The translations under genes were made by a program, and so were the position numbers. From Arthrobacter globiformis (lineage in GTDB: Bacteria > Actinomycetota > Actinomycetes > Actinomycetales > Micrococcaceae), in NCBI RefSeq assembly GCF_030815865.1, contig NZ_JAUSXI010000001.1:5046335-5110334 (forward strand): 64,000 nt of DNA. Reading direction: 5' to 3'. Below are positions 8,704 through 16,437 of this stretch, in pieces; position 1 is the first letter of the stretch, and every line of letters begins with the position of its first letter. Under the pieces are notes generated by a model, which made no database searches, was not told the DNA's origin, and was given only the letters and a program-made list of their open reading frames with translations.

Positions 8704-9325
8704 TAGGAGAAGACGGGCTCCGTGGCTGCCTTGCGGGACGCGAAGGAGCTCAGCACACCTGTCCTGGCCAGGCCGCGCGTGGCGATCCAGGACAGCGCGC
8801 CGGCAATGACCGCGCCGGAAATGGCGCAGAACACGATGTACGCGAGCTTGTCGCCTGCTGCGTAGGCGATGTTCCAGCCCCAGGGGGCGAAGGAGTCGTT
8901 GAGCCCGCAGAACAGTCCGGCACCGGCCCCCGCAAGCAGCGAGGCGGGCAGGTTGAACTTCCGGTACGCGAAGGCGGCGAACACGAGCTCCGCCCCCAGG
9001 CCCTGCAGAACGCCGGAAATGAGCACCGTGGTGCCGTACTGCGAGCCCATGAGCAGCTCGCCGGTAGCAGCCACACCCTCGCAGAACAGGGCCGCGCCGG
9101 GCTTGCGGATGATGAGCATCCCCAGGACCGCCGGAATCATCCAGCCGCCGGCGTAGAGGCCGGTCAGGGGCGCGGGTAGATGGCGTTGATGGGGGTGGAG
9201 ATGAGGTTGGCGCCCTGGGACCAGGCCCAGAAGATGACGCCGCCGGCAACGGCGATGAGCGCCGCCACGACGATGTCCGCCACGCGCCAGCTGTAGCTGG
9301 TCTTCTTGATTGCTGCAGTTGTCAT
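8703..9325 (-). pseudogene. ykoE: ECF transporter S component, YkoE family, with a frameshift
   Basis: The N-terminus (M-T-T-A-A-I-K-K-T) starts at the ATG at 9325, behind AGGAGG 6 bases upstream, and encodes a membrane segment and S-T-P-I-N-A-I-Y-P. That frame stops at 9164. The rest of the protein (L-T-G-L-Y-A-G-G-W-M-I-P to the end at 8703) is in another frame. The span is 623 bases, one short of a multiple of three. Restoring one base in the GC-rich run at 9168-9178 would give an uninterrupted protein of ~207 residues. YkoE is the membrane substrate-binding subunit for thiamin/HMP import. The indel lies next to ggggcgcggg, where sequencing indels are common, so an assembly error is as likely as real inactivation. 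ykoD and ykoC downstream are intact. Confidence 0.8.
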
Positions 9326-9331
9326 GATGGT

Positions 9332-9350
9332 CCTCCTGAGGAACAGGAGG
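9332..9350 (-). promoter_or_regulatory. Hairpin that buries the ykoE Shine-Dalgarno (riboswitch expression platform)
   Basis: Perfect 7-bp inverted repeat CCTCCTG/CAGGAGG with a 5-base loop. In the ykoE mRNA the 3' arm is the Shine-Dalgarno CAGGAGG itself, 6 bases before the ATG. Together with the TPP aptamer ~60 bases upstream, this suggests translational control by SD sequestration. Confidence 0.6.
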
Positions 9351-9411
9351 GGAAAGCGTTCCCCCGGCTGCCGATGGCTGAGCCACCTGCTGCCGGGCAC
9401 TCTGAGAACTC

Positions 9412-9535
9412 GACTCCCTTGCGCCGGTACTAGCCGGATCAGGTTCGAGGGTCTGCGGCGGTCCGCACTCTCAGCGCCCATCCGCGGTTGCGCTGGCAGT
9501 TGCCTTTGCATCCCGACGGCGGCGCTCCCCTGTCG
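9412..9535 (-). promoter_or_regulatory. TPP (thiamin pyrophosphate) riboswitch upstream of ykoEDC
   Basis: Read on the minus strand, the stretch holds the THI-element core: GGGGAGC, then CUGAGA (within GGGCGCUGAGAGUGCGG), then ACCCUCGAACCUGAUCCGG and finally CGCAAGGGAG. These are the conserved TPP-binding strands in correct order and spacing, with a variable stem between the first two. The riboswitch should repress ykoEDC when TPP is plentiful. It fills most of the gap between ykoE and the UPF0303 gene on the other strand. Confidence 0.93.
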
Positions 9536-9659
9536 TGATAAATCTGCCCTTGTGGGCTGATCCAGTTTACACCTCGCCCCGCCCGGAAACCGGGGGCCGC
9601 TGTCACAATGCGGAAGTTTTCATGCGGCGTCAGGACAGCGGCCCGAGTAGATTGAGGCC

Positions 9660-10211
9660 ATGACGCAACAGGACTCCGGCAGCGCTCCCGTGCCCGCCTT
9701 TGACCCCGACTCCTCCGAGGAACAGCCGGCGGGAGCCTTGGACGCCCTGATTGGGCAGATCGAAGGGGAGATCGCTGAACTGCAGTTTCCGAGGTTCAGC
9801 AAGGACGATGCCCTGGCGCTGGGCCTGGAACTGGTGGAACGGGGCAAGGAGGACAACCTGCCCATCGCCATCGACATCACCAAGGGGGAGCAGGTGCTCT
9901 TCCATGTGGCGCTTGAGGGTGCCACCCCGGACAACGAAGGCTGGGTGCGGGCCAAGCAGCGGACTGCTGAGCGCTACGAGGAACCGTCGTTGCTGGTGGG
10001 CCTGCGCGGCAGGGTCGGCGGCGGACGGATCGAGGACAACGCCTGGTTCGACCAGTCCACCTACGCTGCCCACGGCGGAGCCTTCCCCGTTTATGTGCGG
10101 GATGTGGGTGTGGTGGCTGTGGTCACCGTGTCCGGGCTGCCGCAGAAGGCGGACCACGACCTCGTGGTGCAGGCGTTGCGGGAGATCCACCGGTCCATAC
10201 GGCTAGGCTAA
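9660..10211 (+). CDS. UPF0303 / heme-binding (DUF336, GlcG/HbpS-like) family protein
   Basis: 183 residues. The segment after ~residue 40 (F-S-K-D-D-A-L-A-L-G-L-E-L-V, then L-P-I-A-I-D-I-T and L-F-H-V-A-L-E-G) matches the GlcG/HbpS-like fold, specifically the UPF0303 subfamily. The later G-G-A-F-P-V-Y-V-R-D-V-G-V-V-A-V-V-T-V-S-G-L-P-Q segment is the best conserved stretch of that group. Relatives bind heme or cobalamin or act as small sensory domains; the cellular role of UPF0303 is not settled. No signal peptide is seen, so it is probably cytoplasmic. A 36-base gap to the DUF4235 gene suggests possible co-transcription. Confidence 0.82.
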   Translation: MTQQDSGSAPVPAFDPDSSEEQPAGALDALIGQIEGEIAELQFPRFSKDDALALGLELVERGKEDNLPIAIDITKGEQVLFHVALEGATPDNEGWVRAKQRTAERYEEPSLLVGLRGRVGGGRIEDNAWFDQSTYAAHGGAFPVYVRDVGVVAVVTVSGLPQKADHDLVVQALREIHRSIRLG

Positions 10212-10247
10212 GGACAGACCAGTGTTCATCACGCGAGGAGTTCCGCA

Positions 10248-10511
10248 ATGAGTTTCTTCATCAAACTGCTTGGCACAGGCATCAGCCTGCTGGCAGGGTT
10301 CGCCGGCACCAAGGCCGTCGACACCATCTGGGAAAAAATCACGGGCCGGAAGCCCCCCAAGGGTGACAAGGACGACGTGCCCACCACGCTGCGCACGGCC
10401 CTCACGTTCGCCCTCGTCTCCGCCTCCGTAAGCGCGGTCATCCAGGTGCTGGCCAACCGCGGCACCCAGCGGGCCATCACCCGCTTCGCCAAGACCCAGG
10501 ACATCGTCTAG
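10248..10511 (+). CDS. DUF4235 small membrane protein
   Basis: 87 residues. An N-terminal hydrophobic helix with G-F-A-G-T-K-A-V-D-T-I-W-E-K-I-T-G is followed by a Lys/Pro/Asp-rich linker and a second hydrophobic segment (L-T-F-A-L-V-S-A-S-V-S-A-V-I-Q-V-L). The layout is that of DUF4235 proteins, common in actinobacteria and of unknown function. It probably sits in the membrane with two short helices. A gagg-type ribosome-binding site (gcgaggag) lies just upstream of the ATG. Confidence 0.85.
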   Translation: MSFFIKLLGTGISLLAGFAGTKAVDTIWEKITGRKPPKGDKDDVPTTLRTALTFALVSASVSAVIQVLANRGTQRAITRFAKTQDIV

Positions 10512-10686
10512 GCCTCCCTGCTGGTCGCGCCTGTCGAGACCAACCACCCCTGCAGTCCCCCCACACGGGGTGGGTTGCCCGCAGCCCCTTCCGGGCCGAG
10601 ACCGGGTTTCCCCAAGCACGGCAGGCCATACTGCTTCCGTTCTGAACCTGGCAGTGCTGATGACCTCGGCCGGGCTCACAACAGCC

Positions 10687-10719
10687 GGACCCGGCGCCGC
10701 AACCTGCGGTGCCGGGTCC
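10687..10719. terminator. GC-rich bidirectional hairpin
   Basis: ggacccggcgccgca and tgcggtgccgggtcc pair over 15 bases with one G-T mismatch and a 3-base loop. No U-run follows immediately. It probably ends transcription from the DUF4235 gene. Confidence 0.6.
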
Positions 10720-10811
10720 GTTCGCATTCTGCCCCGGCGGCCCACCTCATGTCGCTTGGAGGCCATGAGCATGGCTTGGCGTGAGCAGCGCGAGTCCCCC
10801 CACGCCGCCGT

Positions 10812-10837
10812 AAAAAGCCTTGCATGCCAAGGTTTTT
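10812..10837 (+). terminator. Small hairpin with A-run and U-run flanks
   Basis: ccttg-catgc-caagg with AAAAA before and TTTTT after resembles an intrinsic terminator or attenuator. It lies ~80 bases upstream of the secreted-protein start, so it could insulate that gene from upstream transcription. Confidence 0.45.
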
Positions 10838-10915
10838 CCAACCTGGAGCCCGAACGTTTTTCCAACCCCCACGACTTTTAGTGGATGCCATCAGCGTCTT
10901 TACGAGGAGACAAAA

Positions 10916-12901
10916 ATGGTACCCACACCACCTTTCCTGTCAGCCCAACGCCTGACCCTCCGACATCGCGGCCCGAGCCCTGCGTCCCGTCGCCGCGGCA
11001 TTGCTGCCGCAACAGCCGTCCTGCTTGCGGCGACAGGAGCAGGAGCCTCCTTGGCGGCAACCCTGGTAACCCAGACGAACCCGAACAAGCTGACCGCCGT
11101 CGGACCCGTCAACACCGAGTACGGCTTTCCGTCCTGGTACGAGGACAGCAACAAAACGCGCGTCGAGCTGTGCCTGGACGCGGAGAACCCGCTCTGCGGT
11201 TTCCTGCCCGGGGACATCCCGGACGAGACTGCACCCATTTCATTCCCGGGAAACTTCCCGGAAGAGGCGTTCTACATGCTCGCCGGCTCCGAGCTGGCCC
11301 TTCCCGGCGGCGGAAGGGCCGTCCTGGTCCTGGGCCTGGAGGCGGCCTTCGCCAACACGGTCACCGAAGGCGACCAGGTGGTCTTCGGCCGCCAGCGCAT
11401 CGTCGTCAAAGGCGCCCCCGCCAACACCACCCTGACCTTCCAGCACCCCTACGGCACCATCACCATCGACACCGACGGCACGGGGGCCGGCAAGCTCGTC
11501 GAAGACATCTCGCCCGCAGCGGGCAACTTCACCACCGCCCTGAAGAGCAACATCGGCCCCTTCCTGAAATGGGACCCCGCCACCGCACCGGCAGCCCCCG
11601 AAGGTTACCTCGGAGATCCGGGTCAAGACCACACCGTCACCGGAAGCCCCACCGGCTACAACAAGTTCTCCGTCAACGGCGGCGGCCTCACCCTCGAAAC
11701 CGACCAGTTCACCGTGCAGGGCAAAATCTCCACCAACCAGGGCGTCAACGGCGACAGCGCCGTCCTGAACGGCAACATGATCGACGTGTTCGCCAGCAGT
11801 GGCAACGACGCCCAGCTCCAGATCGACGGGCAGGCCGGGGCCTTCGAAACCACCCCCATGCTCAGCGACCCGGACACCGGCCGCTACTACGCCCGGATCC
11901 AGTTCACCGGAACCGCACCGGCCACCGTGAAGATCACCAACATCGGCGACAAGCCCGCCAGCAGCAGCCAGATCAGCGTCACCAAACCCAGCGGCATCAG
12001 CATCACCAAGGCCATCTACGACGGAACGAACCTGACCGTCGGAGCCCTCTCCACTGTCGGCTACCCGCTGACCGTCACCGGCGTGGGCACGCTGGATGAG
12101 CCGGCAGCCGGAACCCCATCCGAAAAATCCTGGCCAGTGAAGGCCCCACCGGCAACCGTCACGGTGAAAACCGCAGCCGGCGGCACCGCCACCCTGCCGG
12201 TGACCGTTTCCGGCGGCGCGGCAACCCCGGTCGGACTGGACCCGGTCACCCCCGCCCCGGACCCCGGACCCGTCGTCGACACCGGCAGCGGCTCCGTCCC
12301 CGGCGAAACACAGCCCGCGACGGCGGTAGCCACCGCCGCCTCAACCGCCATCACCCGCGGCGGAACCGCCCAGCTGGACGGCAGCGCCTCCACCGGCGCC
12401 GCCACCTACAAATGGACCCAAGTCAGCGGACCCACCGTCACCTTCTCCAGCGACACCGCCGCCAAGCCCACTGTTACCGTCCCGTACTACGCCAAGACCA
12501 CGGACACGGCACCCCTCACGGCCAAGTCCAACGACCCGATCCAGCTCCAGCTGATCGTCACGGACAAGAACGGCATCGGCAGCGCCCCGGCAACAGTAAG
12601 CCTCACAGTCCAGACGGACACGGTCGCCGTCGCCGGCTCCCGCCACCGGCTCGGCACCGAGCTGCGGATTACCGGCACGTCGACACTGGCCGGCAACACC
12701 GCCGTCTTGGTCCCGGCCACCACGGTGGTCATCTACGACACCACCCCCGGCCGGGCCGTCACCAAGATCGGCACCGCACAGGTCGACACCCTCGGCGCCT
12801 GGTCCTACCGGGCCAAGCCCGGACCGAACCGGCAGATCACCAGTGTGCTGGTCCAGTCCAGCCGCGGCGGCACCGCAACCGGAGTGCTCGCCACCCGGTA
12901 G
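10916..12901 (+). CDS. Large secreted protein with PKD-like domain, function unknown
   Basis: 661 residues from the ATG at 10916, chosen because AGGAGA lies 6 bases upstream. A basic N-terminus (R-R-R-G) and a hydrophobic stretch (I-A-A-A-T-A-V-L-L-A-A-T-G-A-G-A-S-L-A-A) form a Sec-type signal peptide (~residues 25-50). The first ~300 residues form an unrecognised Gly/Thr-rich domain with one Cys pair (E-L-C-L-D-A-E-N-P-L-C-G). A Pro-rich linker (~450-465) leads to a PKD/REJ-like immunoglobulin fold (G-G-T-A-Q-L-D-G-S-A-S-T-G; K-W-T-Q-V-S-G-P, ~485-585), and a beta-rich C-terminal domain follows. There is no sortase or transmembrane anchor. A surface-adhesion or matrix role is a guess. An 18-bp-stem terminator follows the stop. 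Confidence 0.8.
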   Translation: MVPTPPFLSAQRLTLRHRGPSPASRRRGIAAATAVLLAATGAGASLAATLVTQTNPNKLTAVGPVNTEYGFPSWYEDSNKTRVELCLDAENPLCGFLPGDIPDETAPISFPGNFPEEAFYMLAGSELALPGGGRAVLVLGLEAAFANTVTEGDQVVFGRQRIVVKGAPANTTLTFQHPYGTITIDTDGTGAGKLVEDISPAAGNFTTALKSNIGPFLKWDPATAPAAPEGYLGDPGQDHTVTGSPTGYNKFSVNGGGLTLETDQFTVQGKISTNQGVNGDSAVLNGNMIDVFASSGNDAQLQIDGQAGAFETTPMLSDPDTGRYYARIQFTGTAPATVKITNIGDKPASSSQISVTKPSGISITKAIYDGTNLTVGALSTVGYPLTVTGVGTLDEPAAGTPSEKSWPVKAPPATVTVKTAAGGTATLPVTVSGGAATPVGLDPVTPAPDPGPVVDTGSGSVPGETQPATAVATAASTAITRGGTAQLDGSASTGAATYKWTQVSGPTVTFSSDTAAKPTVTVPYYAKTTDTAPLTAKSNDPIQLQLIVTDKNGIGSAPATVSLTVQTDTVAVAGSRHRLGTELRITGTSTLAGNTAVLVPATTVVIYDTTPGRAVTKIGTAQVDTLGAWSYRAKPGPNRQITSVLVQSSRGGTATGVLATR

Positions 12902-12921
12902 ATCCAGCGATCCGCCACTAC

Positions 12922-12964
12922 GGGTCAGGCCCCGTCTGCACAGCAGACGGGGCCTGACCCTTTT
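12922..12964. terminator. Strong bidirectional intrinsic terminator
   Basis: A perfect 18-bp stem (12922-12939 with 12943-12960), loop aca, followed by TTTT on the plus strand. It separates the convergent secreted-protein gene and the mrp operon. Confidence 0.9.
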
Positions 12965-13031
12965 AAGGATGTTGTTCAGTCCTCGACACACTCGAGCAGG
13001 TCGCCGGGCTGGCAGCCGAGACATCTCAGGC

Positions 13032-13445
13032 TCAGCCAGCGGTGCGGTTGCCGCCGTCGGACTCTGATTCACGGGCGGCCTTGGCGGCCTTCACCACCAC
13101 GGCCTCCAGCTCGTCGGTGCTGAGCAGCTCCCTGTGGAGGTGCTTGGTGCGGTAGCCGGCGCGGCCCACCATGTGGGCGGATACCGGCACAGTGAGCAGC
13201 TGGAAGATCCAGGCCACGAGCAGCACCGGCCACACCCACCATGTACGCAGTTGCAGCCCCACCGCGGCGAGCAGGAGGAACAGCCCGAGCACCTGGGGCT
13301 TGGTGGCGGCGTGCATGCGGCTCATCAGGTCGGGAAAGCGCAGCAGGCCTATGGCGGCGGCGAGGGACATCAGGGCGCCTACCACCATGAACACTGCCGA
13401 AACTGCATCGATTACCGTGTCCACGGCATTCTGTTCAGGACTCAC
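13032..13445 (-). CDS. mrpG: Na+/H+ antiporter subunit G (MrpG/MnhG)
   Basis: 137 residues with three hydrophobic segments and the MrpG hallmark G-L-L-R-F-P-D-L-M-S-R-M-H-A-A-T-K-P-Q-V (about 37-56). A ~30-residue charged C-terminal tail (T-K-H-L-H-R-E-L-L-S-T-D-E-L) is longer than in most homologues (~110-120 residues). It is the last gene of the mrp operon and overlaps mrpF by 11 bases. MrpG is a small membrane subunit required for the multi-subunit Na+(Li+,K+)/H+ antiporter driven by the proton motive force. Confidence 0.93.
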   Translation of the reverse strand: MSPEQNAVDTVIDAVSAVFMVVGALMSLAAAIGLLRFPDLMSRMHAATKPQVLGLFLLLAAVGLQLRTWWVWPVLLVAWIFQLLTVPVSAHMVGRAGYRTKHLHRELLSTDELEAVVVKAAKAARESESDGGNRTAG

Positions 13446-13713
13446 TGGGCTGCTCCCGCCTGTCGGCCACGAAGCGGGCCACCGTCACCGAGCCGATAAA
13501 CCCGATGACGGACACAGCCGCCACCAGCATCAGGTTGTTCAGGTGCCGGTTCACTGCCATGTCGATGCACAGCGCCGCGCCGAGGATAGCCAGCAGCACG
13601 TCCGCCGCGAGGACCCGGTCCAGGAGAGACGGGCCGCGGGCGATGCGGATGATCGCGCCCGCGGCGGCGAGGGCCAGCGCCACAGCCGTGACGGCGAGGA
13701 CAAGCTCCATCAT
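13435..13713 (-). CDS. mrpF: Na+/H+ antiporter subunit F (MrpF/MnhF)
   Basis: 92 residues with three membrane helices. R-I-A-R-G-P-S-L-L-D-R-V-L-A-A-D (~24-40) is the conserved MrpF signature, carrying the Asp that is essential in Bacillus MrpF. It overlaps mrpE by 4 bases (ATGA) and mrpG by 11. It forms part of the small-subunit half of the Mrp complex (E-F-G), where cation passage is thought to occur. Confidence 0.93.
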   Translation of the reverse strand: MMELVLAVTAVALALAAAGAIIRIARGPSLLDRVLAADVLLAILGAALCIDMAVNRHLNNLMLVAAVSVIGFIGSVTVARFVADRREQPSES

Positions 13714-14255
13714 GCGCCATCCTCCTGCTTCAGGGCGGCAAGCTCTTCCTTCGTTCCCATGATCCGGATGAGCTCCGCCTCGGTGTCGCGGACTTCCTTG
13801 CGCAGTTTGAGGACGTCCTCACCGTTCCGTACGTTCAGTCCGTGGATGTAGAGCGTGGAGGTGGACCTGTCCACCTCCACCACCAGTGACCCCGGAATCA
13901 GGGAGATCACGTGGCCGGTCGCCGTCACCATCAGGTCCGAATGGCTGCGCAACGGAACCGCGACGACGGCGTTGGTCACCTTGGGTCCCTGGGCCACCGC
14001 CAGGTAAAACACCTGGCAGCTGGCGGCCACCACCCGGCCGAGGAACACCACCGCGAACGGAACGGCCCTCAGCACGCTGAAGCGTCCGCTCAGCTCCACC
14101 GGCGGCAGGTAGAACAGGCGCGCCACCGCAACCGCCAGCAGGGCGCCGAAGAGCAGGTTCCCGGGCCTGAAGTCCTGCCAAAGTGCTCCCCAGACGATGA
14201 CCAGCCAGATCAGCAGCGGCAGTTCCTGCCGCAGGGACACCCTTCGCCGGCTCAC
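13710..14255 (-). CDS. mrpE: Na+/H+ antiporter subunit E (MrpE/MnhE)
   Basis: 181 residues. Hydrophobic N-terminal segments (L-P-L-L-I-W-L-V-I-V-W-G-A-L-W) lead to the MrpE-typical T-G-H-V-I-S-L-I-P-G-S-L-V-V-E-V-D (~112-130) and I-H-G-L-N-V-R-N. The soluble C-terminus is slightly longer than usual and Glu/Lys-rich. It overlaps mrpD and mrpF by 4 bases each. It belongs to the Mrp complex in the cytoplasmic membrane. Confidence 0.93.
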   Translation of the reverse strand: MSRRRVSLRQELPLLIWLVIVWGALWQDFRPGNLLFGALLAVAVARLFYLPPVELSGRFSVLRAVPFAVVFLGRVVAASCQVFYLAVAQGPKVTNAVVAVPLRSHSDLMVTATGHVISLIPGSLVVEVDRSTSTLYIHGLNVRNGEDVLKLRKEVRDTEAELIRIMGTKEELAALKQEDGA

Positions 14256-15841
14256 TTTCCGCCTCCGCTCAGCGCCGCAGCCGGCACGGTCGTGCCGTCA
14301 CCGAGCACCGCCTGGATGTAGGCAGACCTGTCCAGCATGGCTGTGGCGGACTGGTCCGCCACGCGGAAGAGCGGCCCGGCGAAGACGGTGAGCGCCACAC
14401 CCAGCACCACGAGGCCCAGCGTGGACCCCACCATGGTCCGCGGCAGCAGGCGCACCGCCGTCGCGCCGCCCACCGGGCCGGGCACCGCCAGCAGCACCGG
14501 GTCTGGGTGCTCCGCGTCCTCGGCCTTGCGCCAGAACGCGCGGTTCCACACCCTGGCGACGGCCAGGAGGGTCAGGAGGCTCGTCAGCACGCCGCCGATC
14601 ACCAGGGCGTAGGCCAGCGGGGTTCCCAGGCCGATGCCGGCCTGCATCAGGCCGAGCTTGCCCAGGAAGCCCGAGAACGGCGGGATGCCGGCCAGGTTCA
14701 TGGCGGGAACGAAGAACAGGAGGGCCAGCAGCGGGGACAGTTTGGCCAGCCCGGCCAGCCGGTCCACCGAGGAGCTGCCGCCGCGGCGCTCAATCAGCCC
14801 GGTGACCAGGAAAAGGCTGGTCTGGATGGTGATGTGGTGCGCCACGTAGAACACGGCCGCCGCCAGGCCGGCCACGGAGGACATGGCCAGGCCGAACACC
14901 ATGTAGCCGATGTGGCTGACCAGGGTGAAGGACAGCAGACGCTTGATGTCGCTCTGGGCCAGGGCACCCAGGATGCCGACCACCATGGTCAGCAGCGCCA
15001 CCACCATCAGGGGCGTGTTGAGGCTGTCCCCGGGGAACAGCAGGGTTTCCGTGCGGACCATGGCGTACACGCCCACCTTGGTCAGCAGGCCGGCGAACAC
15101 GGCCGTCACCGGGGCCGGCGCGGTGGGGTACGAGTCCGGCAGCCAAAAGGACAGGGGGAACACGGCGGCCTTGATACCGAAAGCCACCAGCAGCATGACG
15201 TGCAGGAGCGTCTTGGTTCCCTGGTCCAGCTCCGAGAGCTTGATGGCCAGGTCCGCCATGTTGATGGTGCCCGTTGCGCCGTAGACCATTGCGATGGCAA
15301 TCAGGAACAGCACCGACGACACCACCGAGACCACCACGTACGTGACGCCTGCCCGGATGCGCGGGCCCGTGCCGCCGAGGGTCATCAGCACATAGCTGGC
15401 CGTCAGCAGGATCTCGAAGCCGACATACAGGTTGAACAGGTCCCCGGAGAGGAACGCGTTGGAGACGCCGGCCACGAGGATCAGGTACGTGGGGTGGAAG
15501 ATCGAGACCGGGGCGTCCTGGTCGCCGTCGGCCATGCCCTGCCCGGTGGCATACACGAGGACGGCAAGGCTCACCGCGGAGGACACCACGAGCATGAGCG
15601 AAGAGAACTGGTCCACCACCAGGACAATCCCCCACGGCGGCACCCAGCCGCCGATGTTCACCGCTGCAGTGCCGCCGTTCCAGACGGACGCCAGCAGCAG
15701 GCACTCCAGCAGCAGGGTGAGCGAGAGCAGGGCAATGCTCACCGCGCGCTGCGCGCGGGAATGCCGGATCAGTACGAACGTCAGCGCCGCCCCCAGGATG
15801 GGAAGTACGACGGCGAGCGGGGCAAGGCTTGCGAGGTTCAC
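14252..15841 (-). CDS. mrpD: Na+/H+ antiporter subunit D (MrpD/MnhD)
   Basis: 529 residues of NuoM/NuoN-like membrane protein with ~14 helices. F-E-I-L-L-T-A-S-Y (~141-149) carries the essential proton-path Glu. The later A-A-V-F-P-L-S-F-W-L-P-D-S-Y-P-T-A-P motif, with an upstream Lys, is the conserved channel region shared with complex I antiporter subunits. It overlaps mrpC and mrpE by 4 bases, indicating translational coupling. MrpD is one of the two large proton-translocating subunits of the Mrp antiporter. Confidence 0.95.
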   Translation of the reverse strand: MNLASLAPLAVVLPILGAALTFVLIRHSRAQRAVSIALLSLTLLLECLLLASVWNGGTAAVNIGGWVPPWGIVLVVDQFSSLMLVVSSAVSLAVLVYATGQGMADGDQDAPVSIFHPTYLILVAGVSNAFLSGDLFNLYVGFEILLTASYVLMTLGGTGPRIRAGVTYVVVSVVSSVLFLIAIAMVYGATGTINMADLAIKLSELDQGTKTLLHVMLLVAFGIKAAVFPLSFWLPDSYPTAPAPVTAVFAGLLTKVGVYAMVRTETLLFPGDSLNTPLMVVALLTMVVGILGALAQSDIKRLLSFTLVSHIGYMVFGLAMSSVAGLAAAVFYVAHHITIQTSLFLVTGLIERRGGSSSVDRLAGLAKLSPLLALLFFVPAMNLAGIPPFSGFLGKLGLMQAGIGLGTPLAYALVIGGVLTSLLTLLAVARVWNRAFWRKAEDAEHPDPVLLAVPGPVGGATAVRLLPRTMVGSTLGLVVLGVALTVFAGPLFRVADQSATAMLDRSAYIQAVLGDGTTVPAAALSGGGK

Positions 15842-16437
15842 TTCGCCCCTCCATCCGTGTCCGTGCCTTTTTCTGTGTTTACGTCTGTGTCTGTGACAGG
15901 GGCGATCTTGCCGGATCCCGGCTTCTCCTCCAGGGCGGCATGCTCCGCCAGAAGGGTCCGGCCGCCCGCCTCGACAGTCGCCGTCGACTCCGCCGCAGTG
16001 GAACTGTCCGATCCCCGCATGGGCAACGGGAACTCGGAGGTTTCCACGGGGATGACGGCGTCGTCCTCCGCGTCGAAGCTGGGGGTTTCGGCCACGCGGC
16101 GGTCCTCGATGTCGTCCTGGATGTCGTCCTGCCGGGCAAGCAGCCAGGTCCGGTAGATGATGCCAAGCATGAAGGCCGTGACAGCGAAGGAAATAACGAT
16201 GGACGTCAGAATAAGTGCCTGCGGCAGGGGGTCGTTGTAGGACGCGGGGTCCGTATCCTTGCTGAAGAAGGGAGCCCGGCCGGCGTAGCCCCCGGTGGCA
16301 AGGATCAGCAGGTTGGTGGCGTTGGCCAGCAGCATCAGCCCCAGCAGCACGCGCGTGAGGCTGCGTTCCAGGATCAGGTAGATGCCGCAGGCGTAGAGGG
16401 CGCCCATGACGGTCAGCAGGGTCAGGTTAACGGTCAT
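15838..16437 (-). CDS. mrpC: Na+/H+ antiporter subunit C (MrpC/MnhC) with long acidic C-terminal tail
   Basis: 199 residues. The first ~105 are a three-helix NuoK-like MrpC domain (G-I-Y-L-I-L-E-R-S-L-T-R-V-L-L-G, A-T-N-L-L-I-L, then D-P-L-P-Q-A-L-I-L-T-S-I-V-I). Typical MrpC has ~110-115 residues. The remaining ~95 residues form a polar, Asp/Glu/Thr-rich tail without hydrophobic segments, predicted to be disordered and cytoplasmic. It overlaps mrpA and mrpD by 4 bases each. The tail's role is unknown; it is part of the same frame, and the downstream overlap with mrpD is maintained. Confidence 0.93.
   Translation of the reverse strand: MTVNLTLLTVMGALYACGIYLILERSLTRVLLGLMLLANATNLLILATGGYAGRAPFFSKDTDPASYNDPLPQALILTSIVISFAVTAFMLGIIYRTWLLARQDDIQDDIEDRRVAETPSFDAEDDAVIPVETSEFPLPMRGSDSSTAAESTATVEAGGRTLLAEHAALEEKPGSGKIAPVTDTDVNTEKGTDTDGGAK

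Larger units (their letters stand above)
10512..10915. other. Intergenic region with REP-like element and hairpins, no gene seen
   Basis: About 400 bp without a convincing gene. It holds a REP-like imperfect palindrome (ggtcgcgcctgtcgagacc, 10523-10541), a strong terminator hairpin (10687-10719), an A/T-flanked hairpin (10812-10837), and a 12-bp direct repeat gtttttccaacc (10832-10843 and 10856-10867, 24-bp period) just upstream of the secreted-protein gene. Confidence 0.6.

Noticed and set aside
8704..9249. Upstream extension of the ykoD frame
   Set aside because: It overlaps ykoE, is Arg/Pro-rich nonsense, and the ATG at 8703 gives a normal YkoD N-terminus with stop/start overlap.
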